Below, piece after piece: positions 15,007 through 23,697 of a DNA stretch of 34,086 nucleotides. This DNA comes from Actinomadura roseirufa (GTDB taxonomy: Bacteria > Actinomycetota > Actinomycetes > Streptosporangiales > Streptosporangiaceae). How positions within the stretch are numbered: position 1 is the first letter of the stretch; each line of letters starts with the position of its first letter. The translations under genes and the position numbers were made by a program. The stretch lies in contig NZ_CAACVB010000067.1 in the NCBI RefSeq assembly GCF_900659635.1, forward strand, positions 1-34,086, written 5' to 3'. The notes beneath the pieces were generated by a model. It was given only the letters and a program-made list of their open reading frames with translations, was not told the DNA's origin and made no database searches.

Positions 15007-16521
15007 TCAGTTGACGCCGGGGGGCTGGGCGCCGAGGAACCACACCCCGGATTTCAGGCGGTCCCGGATGGGAGTGAATTCCCCCAGGTCGCCGGTCTCC
15101 CTCGACGACAGGGGGGTGGTACCGCGCGTCAGGGTGACCCCGGCGGCGATGAGGGCGCCGACGAGGACGAGCCAGCCGAGCAGGACCATCTGGAGCCCGA
15201 TGAGGCCGATGCCGATGAGGGCGCCCGCGGCGGTCGTCCCGGCGGCGGCGCCGACGGCCTTCAGCCGCCGCGTCCGGTGCGAGGACCCGCAGGGGTCGCA
15301 GCGGGGGACCCTGACCGTCAGGACCTGCCAGGTCACCCGGCCCATGGAGTGCTGGACGTTGCCGTAGAGCTTCTGCTCGAAGGCGCTCTCGCCGTCGGCG
15401 GGCCGGTCCTTGCAGAACCAGCAGGTCGAGTAGGCCAGGTTGGTGCGGGCGGTCGCGAGGTTCTGCTCCAGGCGTTCGCGCACGGCCCGCGTCGAGGCCA
15501 GCGGGACGGCGCGCTCGATCAGGCGGACCGCGGGCCCCCAGTCGTCGGTCTGGTTGGCGTAGACGACGAGGCAGCGCAGCGCCCGGACGGCGACGTCGTC
15601 CCCGGCGCCGCGCAGCACCGGATGGTCCCCGGGCAGGGCGATCGCCAGGACGTCGAGCAGCGGCGCCGCGCCGTCGAGGAACCGCTCGGCGGCCTCGGCG
15701 CCCCGGGACGGGTCGGCCTCGATGGTCCGCTCGGCGTGCTCGCCGGCCGACCGGAGCCGGGCCGTGTCGGGCTCCACCGCGCGGCGCAGGGCCTCGGCGA
15801 CGTCGAGCCGGTCGAAGCCCGACCGGTCCATGTGCCCGATGTGGGCCTCGGCCTCGGCGCGGCGGCCGTCCCGCAGCGCGGTCACCGCGAGCCGCGCGTT
15901 GATCCCCAGCAGCGCCTCGGGAAGGTCCTCGCGGAGGCGCCCGGCGGTGCCGGGGCCGAGGCGCGGGTCGGCGAGCGCGCGTGCGCGGTCCTCCAGCAGC
16001 GACCAGAACGCGTGGTCGTCGACGACGTGCCGCCACGCCTCGAAGACCTCCCGCCAGGGGGCGTCGCCGGACGCGTCGAGCGCGCGGGCATGGGCGAGGA
16101 CCGCCAGGTTGTGCCGGGCCACCGGCGTACCGGCGTCCTTCCACACGCGTTCGGCCTCGGCCACGTCGCCGCGCCGAAGGGCGGTGACGGCCCCGTCGGG
16201 CCGTCCTTCCTGAAGGGGCCAGAACCAGAAGAACTCGTCGAGCAGGCGGCGCGTGGGATCGCGCAGGCGCTGCGCGGCCTCCCGGCTCTCGGCGGCGTCG
16301 GGCGCCGGACCGAACAGGGTGGTCTCCGCGGCCGTGCCCGTCTCGACCCGCCCCGTCTCGAACCGGCTCGTCACGCGGAGCCGCTCGGCGTGCCAGCGGA
16401 TGTCGCGGGCGCTCGCGTTCACCGCGAGCCCGGTGACGCGGAAGGCGTTCTCGCGATACAGGCCGGGGCCCAGCTCGTCCAGAAGGGGGCCGAGCACGTC
16501 ACTGTCGGTCATGTCCGTCAC
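15007..16521 (-). CDS. J-domain-like, zinc-motif, two-helix membrane protein of the Hsp70 operon
   Basis: The product is 504 aa. The N-terminal ~100 residues (YRENAFRVTGL..., then AQRLRDPTRRLLDEFFWFW) have the spacing of a J domain but no HPD tripeptide, so ordinary DnaJ-type stimulation of ATPase is not expected. The middle is a helical, tetratricopeptide-like region. Then come CWFC and CDPC pairs, a likely zinc site, and two hydrophobic helices near 425-465. The start is GTG 16521, overlapping the previous stop as GTGA; an ATG three codons later is also possible. It is the last gene of the operon. Recruitment of the partner Hsp70 to the membrane is a reasonable inference from layout only. 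Confidence 0.75.
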   Translation of the reverse strand: MTDMTDSDVLGPLLDELGPGLYRENAFRVTGLAVNASARDIRWHAERLRVTSRFETGRVETGTAAETTLFGPAPDAAESREAAQRLRDPTRRLLDEFFWFWPLQEGRPDGAVTALRRGDVAEAERVWKDAGTPVARHNLAVLAHARALDASGDAPWREVFEAWRHVVDDHAFWSLLEDRARALADPRLGPGTAGRLREDLPEALLGINARLAVTALRDGRRAEAEAHIGHMDRSGFDRLDVAEALRRAVEPDTARLRSAGEHAERTIEADPSRGAEAAERFLDGAAPLLDVLAIALPGDHPVLRGAGDDVAVRALRCLVVYANQTDDWGPAVRLIERAVPLASTRAVRERLEQNLATARTNLAYSTCWFCKDRPADGESAFEQKLYGNVQHSMGRVTWQVLTVRVPRCDPCGSSHRTRRLKAVGAAAGTTAAGALIGIGLIGLQMVLLGWLVLVGALIAAGVTLTRGTTPLSSRETGDLGEFTPIRDRLKSGVWFLGAQPPGVN

Positions 16522-17381
16522 GCCTGGCCTCCGGCGGAGATCCGCAGATCGACGGTCCGGTTCCGGGCCGGGGAACCGCCCCCGCCGAGCGCCGCGGCAG
16601 CGCCGAGGCTCGACACGGTGACCCTGCCGGCCGGCACGCCCGCGCCGTCGTGCAGGAACTCGCGGACGACCGCCGCGCGCAGCGTGCCGAGCTCGGTGTT
16701 GGTCGCGTACCCGCGGCCCGGGGGCACCGCGCGCCCGTCGGTGTGCCCGATGAGGGTGAGGGACACCCGCGTCGCGTAGGGCCGCAGCCGCTCCCCGAGC
16801 GCGGTGAGGACGGCGCGCCCGTCCCGCGAGAACCGCACGCCGTCCCGGAACAGCCCCCTCTCGAAGGTGACGGAGAGCTCACCGGGGCGGCGCCGGACGA
16901 TCGCCCCCGGCACCCCGAGGTCCATCTCGGCGAGAACGTCCGGCGAGGAGGAGGGACGCACGGGCCGGGGGACCGCGCGCGGTGACGACGGGTCGTCCTC
17001 CCCGCGGTCGGGGACGAGGAGGACGACGACGAGGGCGGCGGCGAGCGCGGCCGCGAGCAGCGCGACCGCGTACGGCCAGGCGGGACGGGTCGTCCGGCGG
17101 GCCCGCGCCCGCGCGACGCGCCGGCGGCACTCGGCGATCTCCCCGCCGCCCGGGGCGAGGCGCTCGGCCTCGGCCCAGGCCGCGTCCGCCTCGTCCAGCC
17201 GGCCCTGCTGGGCGTGGACGCGCGCCAGCAGGTCGAGCAGCGGAACGGCCGGGACGGCGTCGCGCCGCGCGTCGGTGAGGATCGCCTCCGCCTCGGCGTA
17301 GCGGCCGTGCCGGGCCAGCGTGCGCGCCTGCGCGAGCGCCAGCTCGCGGGTCGCGAGGGACGGCGCGGACTGCCCGGCCAT
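16518..17381 (-). CDS. TPR-TM-OmpA-like peptidoglycan-binding protein
   Basis: The 287-aa protein has an N-terminal pair of TPR-like helices (about 10-90), one membrane helix (about 100-123), a Ser/Pro-rich linker, and a C-terminal OmpA-like domain (about 170-285) with GHTDGRAVPPGRGYATNTEL and an LRAAVVREFL helix. OmpA-like domains bind peptidoglycan diaminopimelate, so the protein would span from cytoplasmic TPR to cell wall. Its ATG overlaps the Hsp70 stop (TGATG) and its stop overlaps the next start, showing tight coupling. The TPR part could hold the Hsp70 or its client (inference). Confidence 0.85.
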   Translation of the reverse strand: MAGQSAPSLATRELALAQARTLARHGRYAEAEAILTDARRDAVPAVPLLDLLARVHAQQGRLDEADAAWAEAERLAPGGGEIAECRRRVARARARRTTRPAWPYAVALLAAALAAALVVVLLVPDRGEDDPSSPRAVPRPVRPSSSPDVLAEMDLGVPGAIVRRRPGELSVTFERGLFRDGVRFSRDGRAVLTALGERLRPYATRVSLTLIGHTDGRAVPPGRGYATNTELGTLRAAVVREFLHDGAGVPAGRVTVSSLGAAAALGGGGSPARNRTVDLRISAGGQA

Positions 17382-19861
17382 CAGAACCTCCTGACCGTGC
17401 TCAGGACGTCCAGGGCCGGGCGCGACGTCTGCAGCATCTCGCCGAGGACGCCGTTGATGTCGCGCAGCGTGCCGAGGTCACCGGCCGCGGCCGCCCGCTG
17501 CCCCGCGGCGATGAGCTGCTGTGCTTCCTGGGGATCGCGCATCTGCGACTGGAGCCCGCGCAGATCCTCGAAGATCAGGAAGGGCAGGTCGCCCGAGGCG
17601 TCCAGGACCTGCATCGCCAGGCTGCGCAGGTCGTCGATCCGCTGGCGCAGCAGCGGCGCGTCGTGCGCGGCGCGGGCCGACTGGACCGACGCCTCGGCCG
17701 CCGACAGCGACCGCCGGTGCTCCTCGTTCCCCTTGGCCCGCACGATCTCCTGGACGGCCGCCAGCACCTCCTGCGACTCCTTGACCAGCGCGGGCCATTC
17801 GAGCACGTCCTCCAGGTCGTCGACCGCCGCCCGCAGGACGAGGATGAGCTTGCCGCACTCGGTGGCCTCCGTCGGGTCGGCCCGCGCGGCCTTCGCCTTC
17901 GAGTCGATCTCCCCGACGAGGCGGTCCCGGTCGATCCGGTCCAGCAGCTCCGAGGCGCGGGCGTCGCCGATCTCGGCGAGCCTGCGGCGGGCGGTCTCCA
18001 GCCGGTGCTTCTCGGCCCGCGCGTCCCGTACCAGGTCGTCGTGCTCCGGGACGGTCTCGGTCCGCATGTTGATGACGTGCTCGAACTCCTCGTCCAGGAG
18101 CGGCACGTAGGCCCGCGCCACCACCAGGCGCGACTCGTCCACCAGCATGGTGAACTCGAGTTCGGTGCCCTCGGGGACGTCCCGCCGCACCTGGGCGGGT
18201 TCGACCTCGATGCGCCCGATGCGGCGGTTGCGGTCGGCGCGGGGGTGCTCCCCCTCCAGAACGGGGATGCGGAGGATCCCCTCCGACATGGCCCGGCTGA
18301 CCGCGACCGTCGTGCGCAGCGTGATGCTCTGCCGTGTCGGAAGCGGGCTGTTGCGCCTGACGAGCGGCAGGAACCTGTTGTCCTCGAGCCCCACGCCGAT
18401 CGTCTGCTGCAGCAGCGGCTGGGTCTCGATGGTCCCGACCGTGTAGTCGAGGCGGTCCCGGCTCAGCCGCAGGACGGCGCCGGACCGGTCGGTCAGCTCG
18501 ATCAGGAAGGTGTTCCGGCGCCCCTTCTCGGCCCACAGCGTGGCCGTGAAGGTCCCCTCGGCCGACAGCGGGATGCGGCCGCTGCGCCAGGCCGGCCTCG
18601 CCTCGGCGTTGACGAACTCGACGGCGAGGCCCGCCGGGTCGTCGGCCGTCACCCGCCCGCCGACGAACGGCTCGGTCTCCGGCCCGGTCGGGCTGTACTC
18701 CAGCTCGATGGCGTGCACGCCGGCCGGCGGCGCGGCGACCGCCGGACCGGTCTCCAGGAGCTTGGACCCGGCGAAGATCGCGGCGCCCTTGGCGACCACG
18801 GTGAGCGGGTCCTGGCTCTGGTCGATCGCGATGCCCAGCCCCTCGCGCGGGTCGGCGATCCGCTCGCGCAGGTACGGCGACAGCGTCGACCCGCCGACCA
18901 GCAGGACCTTCTCGATGTCGCCCGGCTCGAGCCCGCTCTCCCGCAGCGCCCGGCGGCACAGGTCCACCGACCGCGCGATGTAGGGCTCGGCGAGGCGCTC
19001 GACGTCCCCGCGCCGCAGGTCGAAGTCGAACTCGTAGCGCCGCTCCTCGGCGTCCACCAGCACGACGTCGATGTCGACCGAGTCCCGGCGGGACAGCTGG
19101 ATCTTGGCCGCCTCGGCGGCGAGCTTGAGCGTGTTGAGGGCGGCCGGCCAGCGCGCGTTCCCCCGGCTGAAGTCGGAGAAGCCGTACCGCTCCACCACCG
19201 CCGGGACGAGGAGGGTCTCGACGATCTGCCAGTCGATGAGCTTGCCGCCGAGGAGGTTGTCGCCCCGGTGGTTGACGACGTTGAACTCGCCGTCGCGCAT
19301 GTTGACCACGGCCGCGTCGAACGTCCCGCCGCCGAAGTCGTACACCAGCCAGAAGGCGTTGTCGGCCTCCGACTGGAACCCGTAGGCCAGCGCCGCCGCC
19401 GTGGGCTCCTGCAGCAGCGGCGCCTGCGCCAGCCCCGCCAGCTCGGCGGCCCGCTTGGTCGCCTCGCACGCGCTCAGCTCGAAGGCCGCCGGGACGGTGA
19501 TGACGGCGGCGGCGACCTCGTCCCCGACGCTCTCGACGTCCCGCTTCAGCGACTTCAGGACCTCGGCCGACAGCTGCTCGGGCTCCATCGACCGCCCGGC
19601 GTCCTTGAAGATCTTGGGCTGGCCGGTCGTGCCCATCCGGAGCTTGAACTCGACGCAGGTGTTCTCCGGGTCCTGCTCGCTGCGCTCCTTGGCCTCGCGG
19701 CCGACGTACAGCCGGTTCCGCTGGTCGACCCGCACCGCCGAGGGGGTCGTCTCACTGCCGTCGACGTTCTTGAAAACCTTGGCGTCCACGCCGTTGAGGA
19801 CGGCGATCGCGCTGTTGGTCGTCCCGAGGTCGATCCCGAAGTCGATCGTGGTCCTGGTCAT
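17381..19861 (-). CDS. Divergent Hsp70 (DnaK-like) chaperone with long C-terminal region
   Basis: The 826-aa protein starts with the Hsp70 phosphate-1 motif GIDLGTTNS (8-16), and has VPAAFELSACEATK, the phosphate-2 motif VYDFGGGTFD and the adenosine loop VLLVGGSTLSPYL, so the ATPase domain (about 1-400) looks intact. After it come beta-rich segments and then a long helical, charged C-terminal part (about 600-826) with no EEVD-like tail. Housekeeping DnaK is about 610-640 aa, so this is a specialised paralogue. The ATG at 19861 overlaps the stop of the upstream gene by four bases. Its operon has a GrpE-like and a J-like protein in place of classical partners. Confidence 0.88.
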   Translation of the reverse strand: MTRTTIDFGIDLGTTNSAIAVLNGVDAKVFKNVDGSETTPSAVRVDQRNRLYVGREAKERSEQDPENTCVEFKLRMGTTGQPKIFKDAGRSMEPEQLSAEVLKSLKRDVESVGDEVAAAVITVPAAFELSACEATKRAAELAGLAQAPLLQEPTAAALAYGFQSEADNAFWLVYDFGGGTFDAAVVNMRDGEFNVVNHRGDNLLGGKLIDWQIVETLLVPAVVERYGFSDFSRGNARWPAALNTLKLAAEAAKIQLSRRDSVDIDVVLVDAEERRYEFDFDLRRGDVERLAEPYIARSVDLCRRALRESGLEPGDIEKVLLVGGSTLSPYLRERIADPREGLGIAIDQSQDPLTVVAKGAAIFAGSKLLETGPAVAAPPAGVHAIELEYSPTGPETEPFVGGRVTADDPAGLAVEFVNAEARPAWRSGRIPLSAEGTFTATLWAEKGRRNTFLIELTDRSGAVLRLSRDRLDYTVGTIETQPLLQQTIGVGLEDNRFLPLVRRNSPLPTRQSITLRTTVAVSRAMSEGILRIPVLEGEHPRADRNRRIGRIEVEPAQVRRDVPEGTELEFTMLVDESRLVVARAYVPLLDEEFEHVINMRTETVPEHDDLVRDARAEKHRLETARRRLAEIGDARASELLDRIDRDRLVGEIDSKAKAARADPTEATECGKLILVLRAAVDDLEDVLEWPALVKESQEVLAAVQEIVRAKGNEEHRRSLSAAEASVQSARAAHDAPLLRQRIDDLRSLAMQVLDASGDLPFLIFEDLRGLQSQMRDPQEAQQLIAAGQRAAAAGDLGTLRDINGVLGEMLQTSRPALDVLSTVRRF

Positions 19862-20409
19862 TGACGCTGCTCCCTCGCCCCTGGTAGCGGCGGCGTTTCG
19901 GCGGCGGAGTCCGGAGTGCCCACGATGACCTCGGCCATCTGGATCCGCCGGTCGCCGAGATAGACACTCGGCCGGATGGTCTCGATGACGCGCTCGCGTT
20001 CGAGCCCCGGTGTGGGCTGGAACGCGACGACGCTGATGCTCAGCCCGGAGTCGAACGGATCGTTCAGGTGGTCCTTGATCTCGACTCCGGCCTGCGCGAG
20101 CGCGTCCCACGCCTTCTCGACGTGGCGGGTGGTGGAGCGCATCCCGTCGGGGAGGCCGGCCGTCCGGACGCGCAGCCGCCAGACGGAGGTCGCCACGTCC
20201 GCCAGGGACCGTTCGGAAAGGCCCGGTGCGCCGCCCACGACCTCGGCGTCCCGCGCGGGCCCCTCGGCCTCGGCGGTCTCCGCCGCGGACACCTCGGCGA
20301 ACAGGGCCAGGACGTCGTCCGGCCATTGCGCAGGGCGGATCCGGAACTCCCGGGGCCATCGCCACTGGCGGACGGTGGCCCTGGCCTCGGTGGCTCGTCG
20401 TTTCCTCAC
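19858..20409 (-). CDS. GrpE-like protein, likely nucleotide-exchange partner of the operon's Hsp70
   Basis: The 183-aa protein starts at GTG 20409 with GGGGAAG six bases upstream. The last ~60 residues (from HLNDPFDSG, through ERVIETIRPSVYLGDRRIQMAEVIVG) follow the pattern of the GrpE beta domain: a PFD turn, then V..V...Y.LGDR...A.V.V. The N-terminal ~80 residues are helical but not the long GrpE coiled coil. Its position directly before an Hsp70 gene with a four-base overlap agrees with a nucleotide-exchange role. The relation to GrpE is my reading of the pattern and needs a profile search. Confidence 0.65.
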   Translation of the reverse strand: MRKRRATEARATVRQWRWPREFRIRPAQWPDDVLALFAEVSAAETAEAEGPARDAEVVGGAPGLSERSLADVATSVWRLRVRTAGLPDGMRSTTRHVEKAWDALAQAGVEIKDHLNDPFDSGLSISVVAFQPTPGLERERVIETIRPSVYLGDRRIQMAEVIVGTPDSAAETPPLPGAREQRQ

Positions 20410-20854
20410 GGCGCTTCCCCCGCCGATCCGCGTGGGGAGGCCCCGGTTCGGTTGACGCGGTACAAGACGGACTACCGCCCCTTCCATGGGGATCGTGATC
20501 GTCACCGGCGCACCGTCCGGTTCCGGGCCGCCCCCGGCCGCCGGACGCCGCTGTGGACGATCGACATGGACGCGCTCGAATGGCACACCCCGCGCGCGTC
20601 GATCGCCGCGATGGTATGCACCGTCAAGGCGAGCCCGCCAGGTTTTCCGGCGGCCGGAATAGGGCACCGCGCGAGGCGCGCCTCGCCGGGGGATTCCCGC
20701 CGCCAAAGTTCGGGATCCATGCCCGCGAACCTAGCCATGCCCCGCCGGGACCGGTCCCGGAGAATTTGTGGACGGCCCCATCCCATCGACCGGCACGACC
20801 TTTAAGAGCGGCCCTTTTGTCCGGTTTATGCTTTGTTCTGAATGGGTGTCGTTT
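20410..20854. other. Gene-free region upstream of the Hsp70 operon
   Basis: About 445 bases that must hold the operon promoter. It includes a perfect 16-bp palindrome GCGAGGCGCGCCTCGC (20671-20686), about 260 bases before the first start codon. I see no HrcA (CIRCE) or HspR-type repeat and no convincing reading frame. Confidence 0.55.
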
Positions 20855-21282
20855 CTACTTTGTGCCGGGGTCTTCTTTGGCCTTGTTCTCGCGTTCCTCC
20901 CGGCGGACCCGCTCCGCGATTTCGAGGACGCCCCTGCTGACGGCGGCGATCTCGCCGCTCTTGCGTCCCCAGACCCAGAACAGGCGCGCGATGTTCGTCA
21001 GGGTCTGCTGGATGTTGATCGTCGGTGCCGTGCAGAAGCGGCGGGTGGAGTTGACTGGTCCATCACCGGGGCGATTCCCGGAGCGTTCGCGGTGATCGTT
21101 CCGTACCGCGCGCCGTACCGGGTCGCGATCGTGTCCTCGGTGGCCTGTCCGGAGGACAGCCAGAAGAACGCGTTCACGCTCGCCGACATGCTCCGCTCAC
21201 CGGTCAGCCTCGTGAAGATGTCGAAGAGCAATTCGGTCATCTGGGCCGCGGTCGGCGGCGTCGCGGTGGGGGCCATCGGCAT
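20855..21282 (-). pseudogene. Small conserved-looking gene broken by one frameshift
   Basis: On the minus strand, an ATG at 21282 with AGGAG six bases upstream opens a frame with strong GC3 bias (MPMAPTATPPTAAQ..., FDIFTRLTGERS, ATEDTIATRYGARYG) until about 21055. From there the GC3 bias moves to another frame (VNSTRRFCTAPTINIQQTL, IARLFWVWGRKSGEI) which ends at TAG 20855-20857. One missing base near 21053-21062 explains both. The restored product would be about 142 aa with a charged helical C-terminus. I do not recognise it. It may be a pseudogene, a sequencing error or, less likely, a programmed shift. Confidence 0.6.
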
Positions 21283-21510
21283 CGACATCTCCTGAGTGTG
21301 GGCCGCGTCCCTCGAAGCCAACAAGGCGGCGAATGCGATTGGCCGCGTGAGGTCAGCGGCGTTCCAGTGCGGAGATTCTCAATCGCTTCGATCGGGGGAC
21401 GTTCGGTGAGCGTCGGCCGGGCTGACATGCGCCGCCACGCGTACCGACCATGCCCGGGAGTCGGCGGCCAGGCCGGCGTCGCGGCCGTCCCGGCAACGGA
21501 GGTAGAGGTA

Positions 21511-21615
21511 ATGAAGCGCATCGGCGTCATCGGAGTGGGCGAAATCGGCCGGGCCATCCCGCCGTCCGGGAAAGCCGCTCCGTCACGGCGACCTATCCGC
21601 CGCACCCGGCGGTGA
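21511..21615 (+). pseudogene. Truncated N-terminus of a Rossmann-fold oxidoreductase
   Basis: An ATG with a good upstream GGAGGTAGAGG site starts MKRIGVIGVGEIGRAI, a GxGxxG dinucleotide-binding beta-alpha unit as in NADP-dependent oxidoreductases of the F420/6PGDH type. After about 17 residues the sequence becomes meaningless and stops at codon 35. The rest of the gene is missing, so this is a remnant of a deletion or recombination event. Confidence 0.6.
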
Positions 21616-21857
21616 ACGCTGACCACCACTGCGCGTATCTCGCCGTGCTCACGTCATGGGCCACCGTCCACGGCATCGCCTCCGCCGACGCGGACGACTA
21701 CATCCATGGTCTCTTCCAAGGTGTCGGCAGTGCCCTGAGCCTCCAGCAGCTGGCGGCCGATCACGAGACCCCGAACGGAAGCAACGAACGCATCCGCAGC
21801 ACATGGTTCACCCCGGCCAGCACCCTCCAGGGACACCGAATCAACGATCCGCAGTAA
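21612..21857 (+). CDS. Small hypothetical protein, possibly itself the tail of a broken gene
   Basis: From GTG 21612 an 81-aa frame with consistent GC3 bias reads ADHHCAYLAVLTSWATVHG and later DADDYIHGLFQGVGSAL, helical and acidic. It begins where the truncated Rossmann gene degenerates and has no ribosome site. It may be the 3' part of another gene joined at a deletion scar. Family unknown. Confidence 0.4.
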   Translation: MNADHHCAYLAVLTSWATVHGIASADADDYIHGLFQGVGSALSLQQLAADHETPNGSNERIRSTWFTPASTLQGHRINDPQ

Positions 21858-21974
21858 GAAACGCACGCCAGGCCAACCGGACAGGGTTGTTCCTCGTTTT
21901 GAGGGTTTCACCTCATAGTCCTGCTGTTATCGCGGAAAAGTTTCAATACGACCTTCAGCGATACCTTTGAAGTC

Positions 21975-23213
21975 ATGGCAACTGACCTCAGGAACACCGC
22001 CGACGCCGTCGATGGCGCCGCTGTGATGAAGCTGCTCCCGACCCGGCCACGGCTGCTCGCACTGGGCGAACCCACCCACGGCGAGGACGTCCTGCTCGAC
22101 CTGCGCAACGAGCTCTTCCGGCAGCTCGTCGAGCAGGAGGGCTACCGATGGATCGCGATCGAGAGCGACTGCGTGATGGGCCTGGTCGTGGACGACTACG
22201 TCACCTCGGGTGAAGGCACCCTCGATGACGTCATGGCGCGCGGGTTCAGCCACGGTTTGGGCGCGTCCGAGGCCAACCGCGACCTCGTGCGCTGGATGCG
22301 CGCCCACAACGACGGCCGGCCCGCGTCCGAGCGCGTGCGCTTCGCCGGTTTCGACGGCCCGCTGGAGATCACCGGCGCCGCGAGCCCCCGTCAGTCCTTG
22401 ACCGCGCTCCACGGCCACCTCGCCGCCAGGGTGGACGCGGACCTGCTCCCCTGCACCGCGGAGACACTCGACCGCCTCCTCGGCGCCGACGACCGGTGGA
22501 CGAATCCCGCGGCGATGATGGACCCGTCCAAATCCGTGGGCAAGTCGGCCGAGGCCATGCACCTGCGGCTCCTCGCCGACGACCTGGTAGCCCTCCTCGA
22601 CGCGCAGACACCGGACCTGATCGAGGCACCCTCACGGGAGGCATGGAACCGCGCGCGCTTGTACGGGCGCACCGCCGTCGGCCTGCTGCGCTACCACTCC
22701 TGGATGGCCGACACGTCATCGGGCCGCATGACCCGGCTGGTGGGCGTGCGGGACTCGATGATGGCCCACAACCTCTTCGCCATCGCGGAGGAGGGCCCGG
22801 CGCTGGTCCACGCCCACAACACCCATCTTCAGCGCCGTAAGAGCACGATCCGGATGGGCGACCTGCCAGTGGAGTGGTGGGGCGCCGGCGCGATCGTGAA
22901 CGCCCACCTGGGCAAGGAGTACGCCTTCCTGGCCACAGCGCTAGGCACCATCCGGCACCAAGGAGTGGACACCCCACCTTCGGACACTCTCGAAGGCGCC
23001 CTTTACGAACTCCCAGAAGACCGCCACCTCATCGACCCCCACCGCCTGGTCTCCGCCCTTAACGAGACGCGATCCGCCCCCCGCGTCTCCCCTTGGTACG
23101 GGTACGCCCCACTAGACCCGACCCACCTGACCAAGATCGACGGAATCGTCTTCATCAAGGACGTCCCACAAGCGGAGGAGCGCCCACACCACTCCTCCCC
23201 TTGTGGAGCTTGA
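21975..23213 (+). CDS. Erythromycin esterase family protein
   Basis: The 412-aa protein matches the erythromycin esterase (EreA/EreB-like) family. It has LGEPTHGE (30-37), with the Glu/His pair used in catalysis, IAIESD (60-65) and a later HAHNTHLQRR segment carrying conserved histidines. Family members hydrolyse macrolide lactone rings, but many actinomycete paralogues have unknown substrates, so macrolide resistance is possible and not shown. No signal peptide is present. The ATG at 21975 has only a weak GAAG site close by. It is followed by a small hypothetical gene 22 bases downstream, probably cotranscribed. Confidence 0.85.
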   Translation: MATDLRNTADAVDGAAVMKLLPTRPRLLALGEPTHGEDVLLDLRNELFRQLVEQEGYRWIAIESDCVMGLVVDDYVTSGEGTLDDVMARGFSHGLGASEANRDLVRWMRAHNDGRPASERVRFAGFDGPLEITGAASPRQSLTALHGHLAARVDADLLPCTAETLDRLLGADDRWTNPAAMMDPSKSVGKSAEAMHLRLLADDLVALLDAQTPDLIEAPSREAWNRARLYGRTAVGLLRYHSWMADTSSGRMTRLVGVRDSMMAHNLFAIAEEGPALVHAHNTHLQRRKSTIRMGDLPVEWWGAGAIVNAHLGKEYAFLATALGTIRHQGVDTPPSDTLEGALYELPEDRHLIDPHRLVSALNETRSAPRVSPWYGYAPLDPTHLTKIDGIVFIKDVPQAEERPHHSSPCGA

Positions 23214-23235
23214 CCGTTGTGGGGACGCTGGTCTC

Positions 23236-23592
23236 ATGCGCCAGGCGTTCGCCCACGATGCGGTGTTGTTGATGGAGCCCGACTCCGACGTGCGCGCGCC
23301 GGGCGCGGCGATCACGGTGGGGCTGTGCGGCCACTGGAATCATCCGCCGCCGTGCCCGCTGGCCCCGCATTGGGTAGAGGCGAACAGGGACGGTGACGAG
23401 GCCCGCGTCCGGGTCCTGTTCGCCGCCGAACCCGACGCAGAACAGGAAGTACGCGACCGCATCGACCGTGCCCTGTCCGGACGGATCCAGTTCCCCGCAG
23501 GCTTCGCCGTGCAATGGCGGCTGATCGAAAGCCGTCCCAGTGCCGTGGCGCCGAGCGAAAGCGACACGGCCACCCACCTGATCCAGCACTGA
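23236..23592 (+). CDS. Conserved actinobacterial hypothetical protein
   Basis: The 118-aa protein (MRQAFAHDAVLLMEPDSD..., CGHWNHPPPCPLAPHW, VRVLFAAEPDAE) resembles a small hypothetical family I have seen in actinomycetes, with a CGxW-(x)n-PCPLAPH motif that could bind metal. No function is known. I choose the ATG at 23236; an in-frame ATG at 23203 would overlap the upstream gene. It follows the esterase closely, and hairpins follow it. Confidence 0.65.
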   Translation: MRQAFAHDAVLLMEPDSDVRAPGAAITVGLCGHWNHPPPCPLAPHWVEANRDGDEARVRVLFAAEPDAEQEVRDRIDRALSGRIQFPAGFAVQWRLIESRPSAVAPSESDTATHLIQH

Positions 23593-23596
23593 GCGA

Positions 23597-23654
23597 GCAG
23601 GGTGGGCACCCACCGATGGTCCACGCCGCCGCTCAGCCGAGTTGCCCACCCTGC
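23597..23654 (+). terminator. Large inverted repeat just after the hypothetical gene
   Basis: Perfect 12-bp arms GCAGGGTGGGCA/TGCCCACCCTGC enclose 34 bases, starting four bases after the stop codon. It probably terminates the esterase/hypothetical transcript. Confidence 0.5.
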
Positions 23655-23697
23655 ACGGCGTCCGCGACGGCGGTAGCGGCCTCGCCCTTCAGGGTTC

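Noticed and set aside
20671..20686. 16-bp perfect palindrome as a heat-shock operator
   Set aside because: It does not match CIRCE or the HspR repeat, and long GC palindromes occur by chance in such DNA; kept only as a note.
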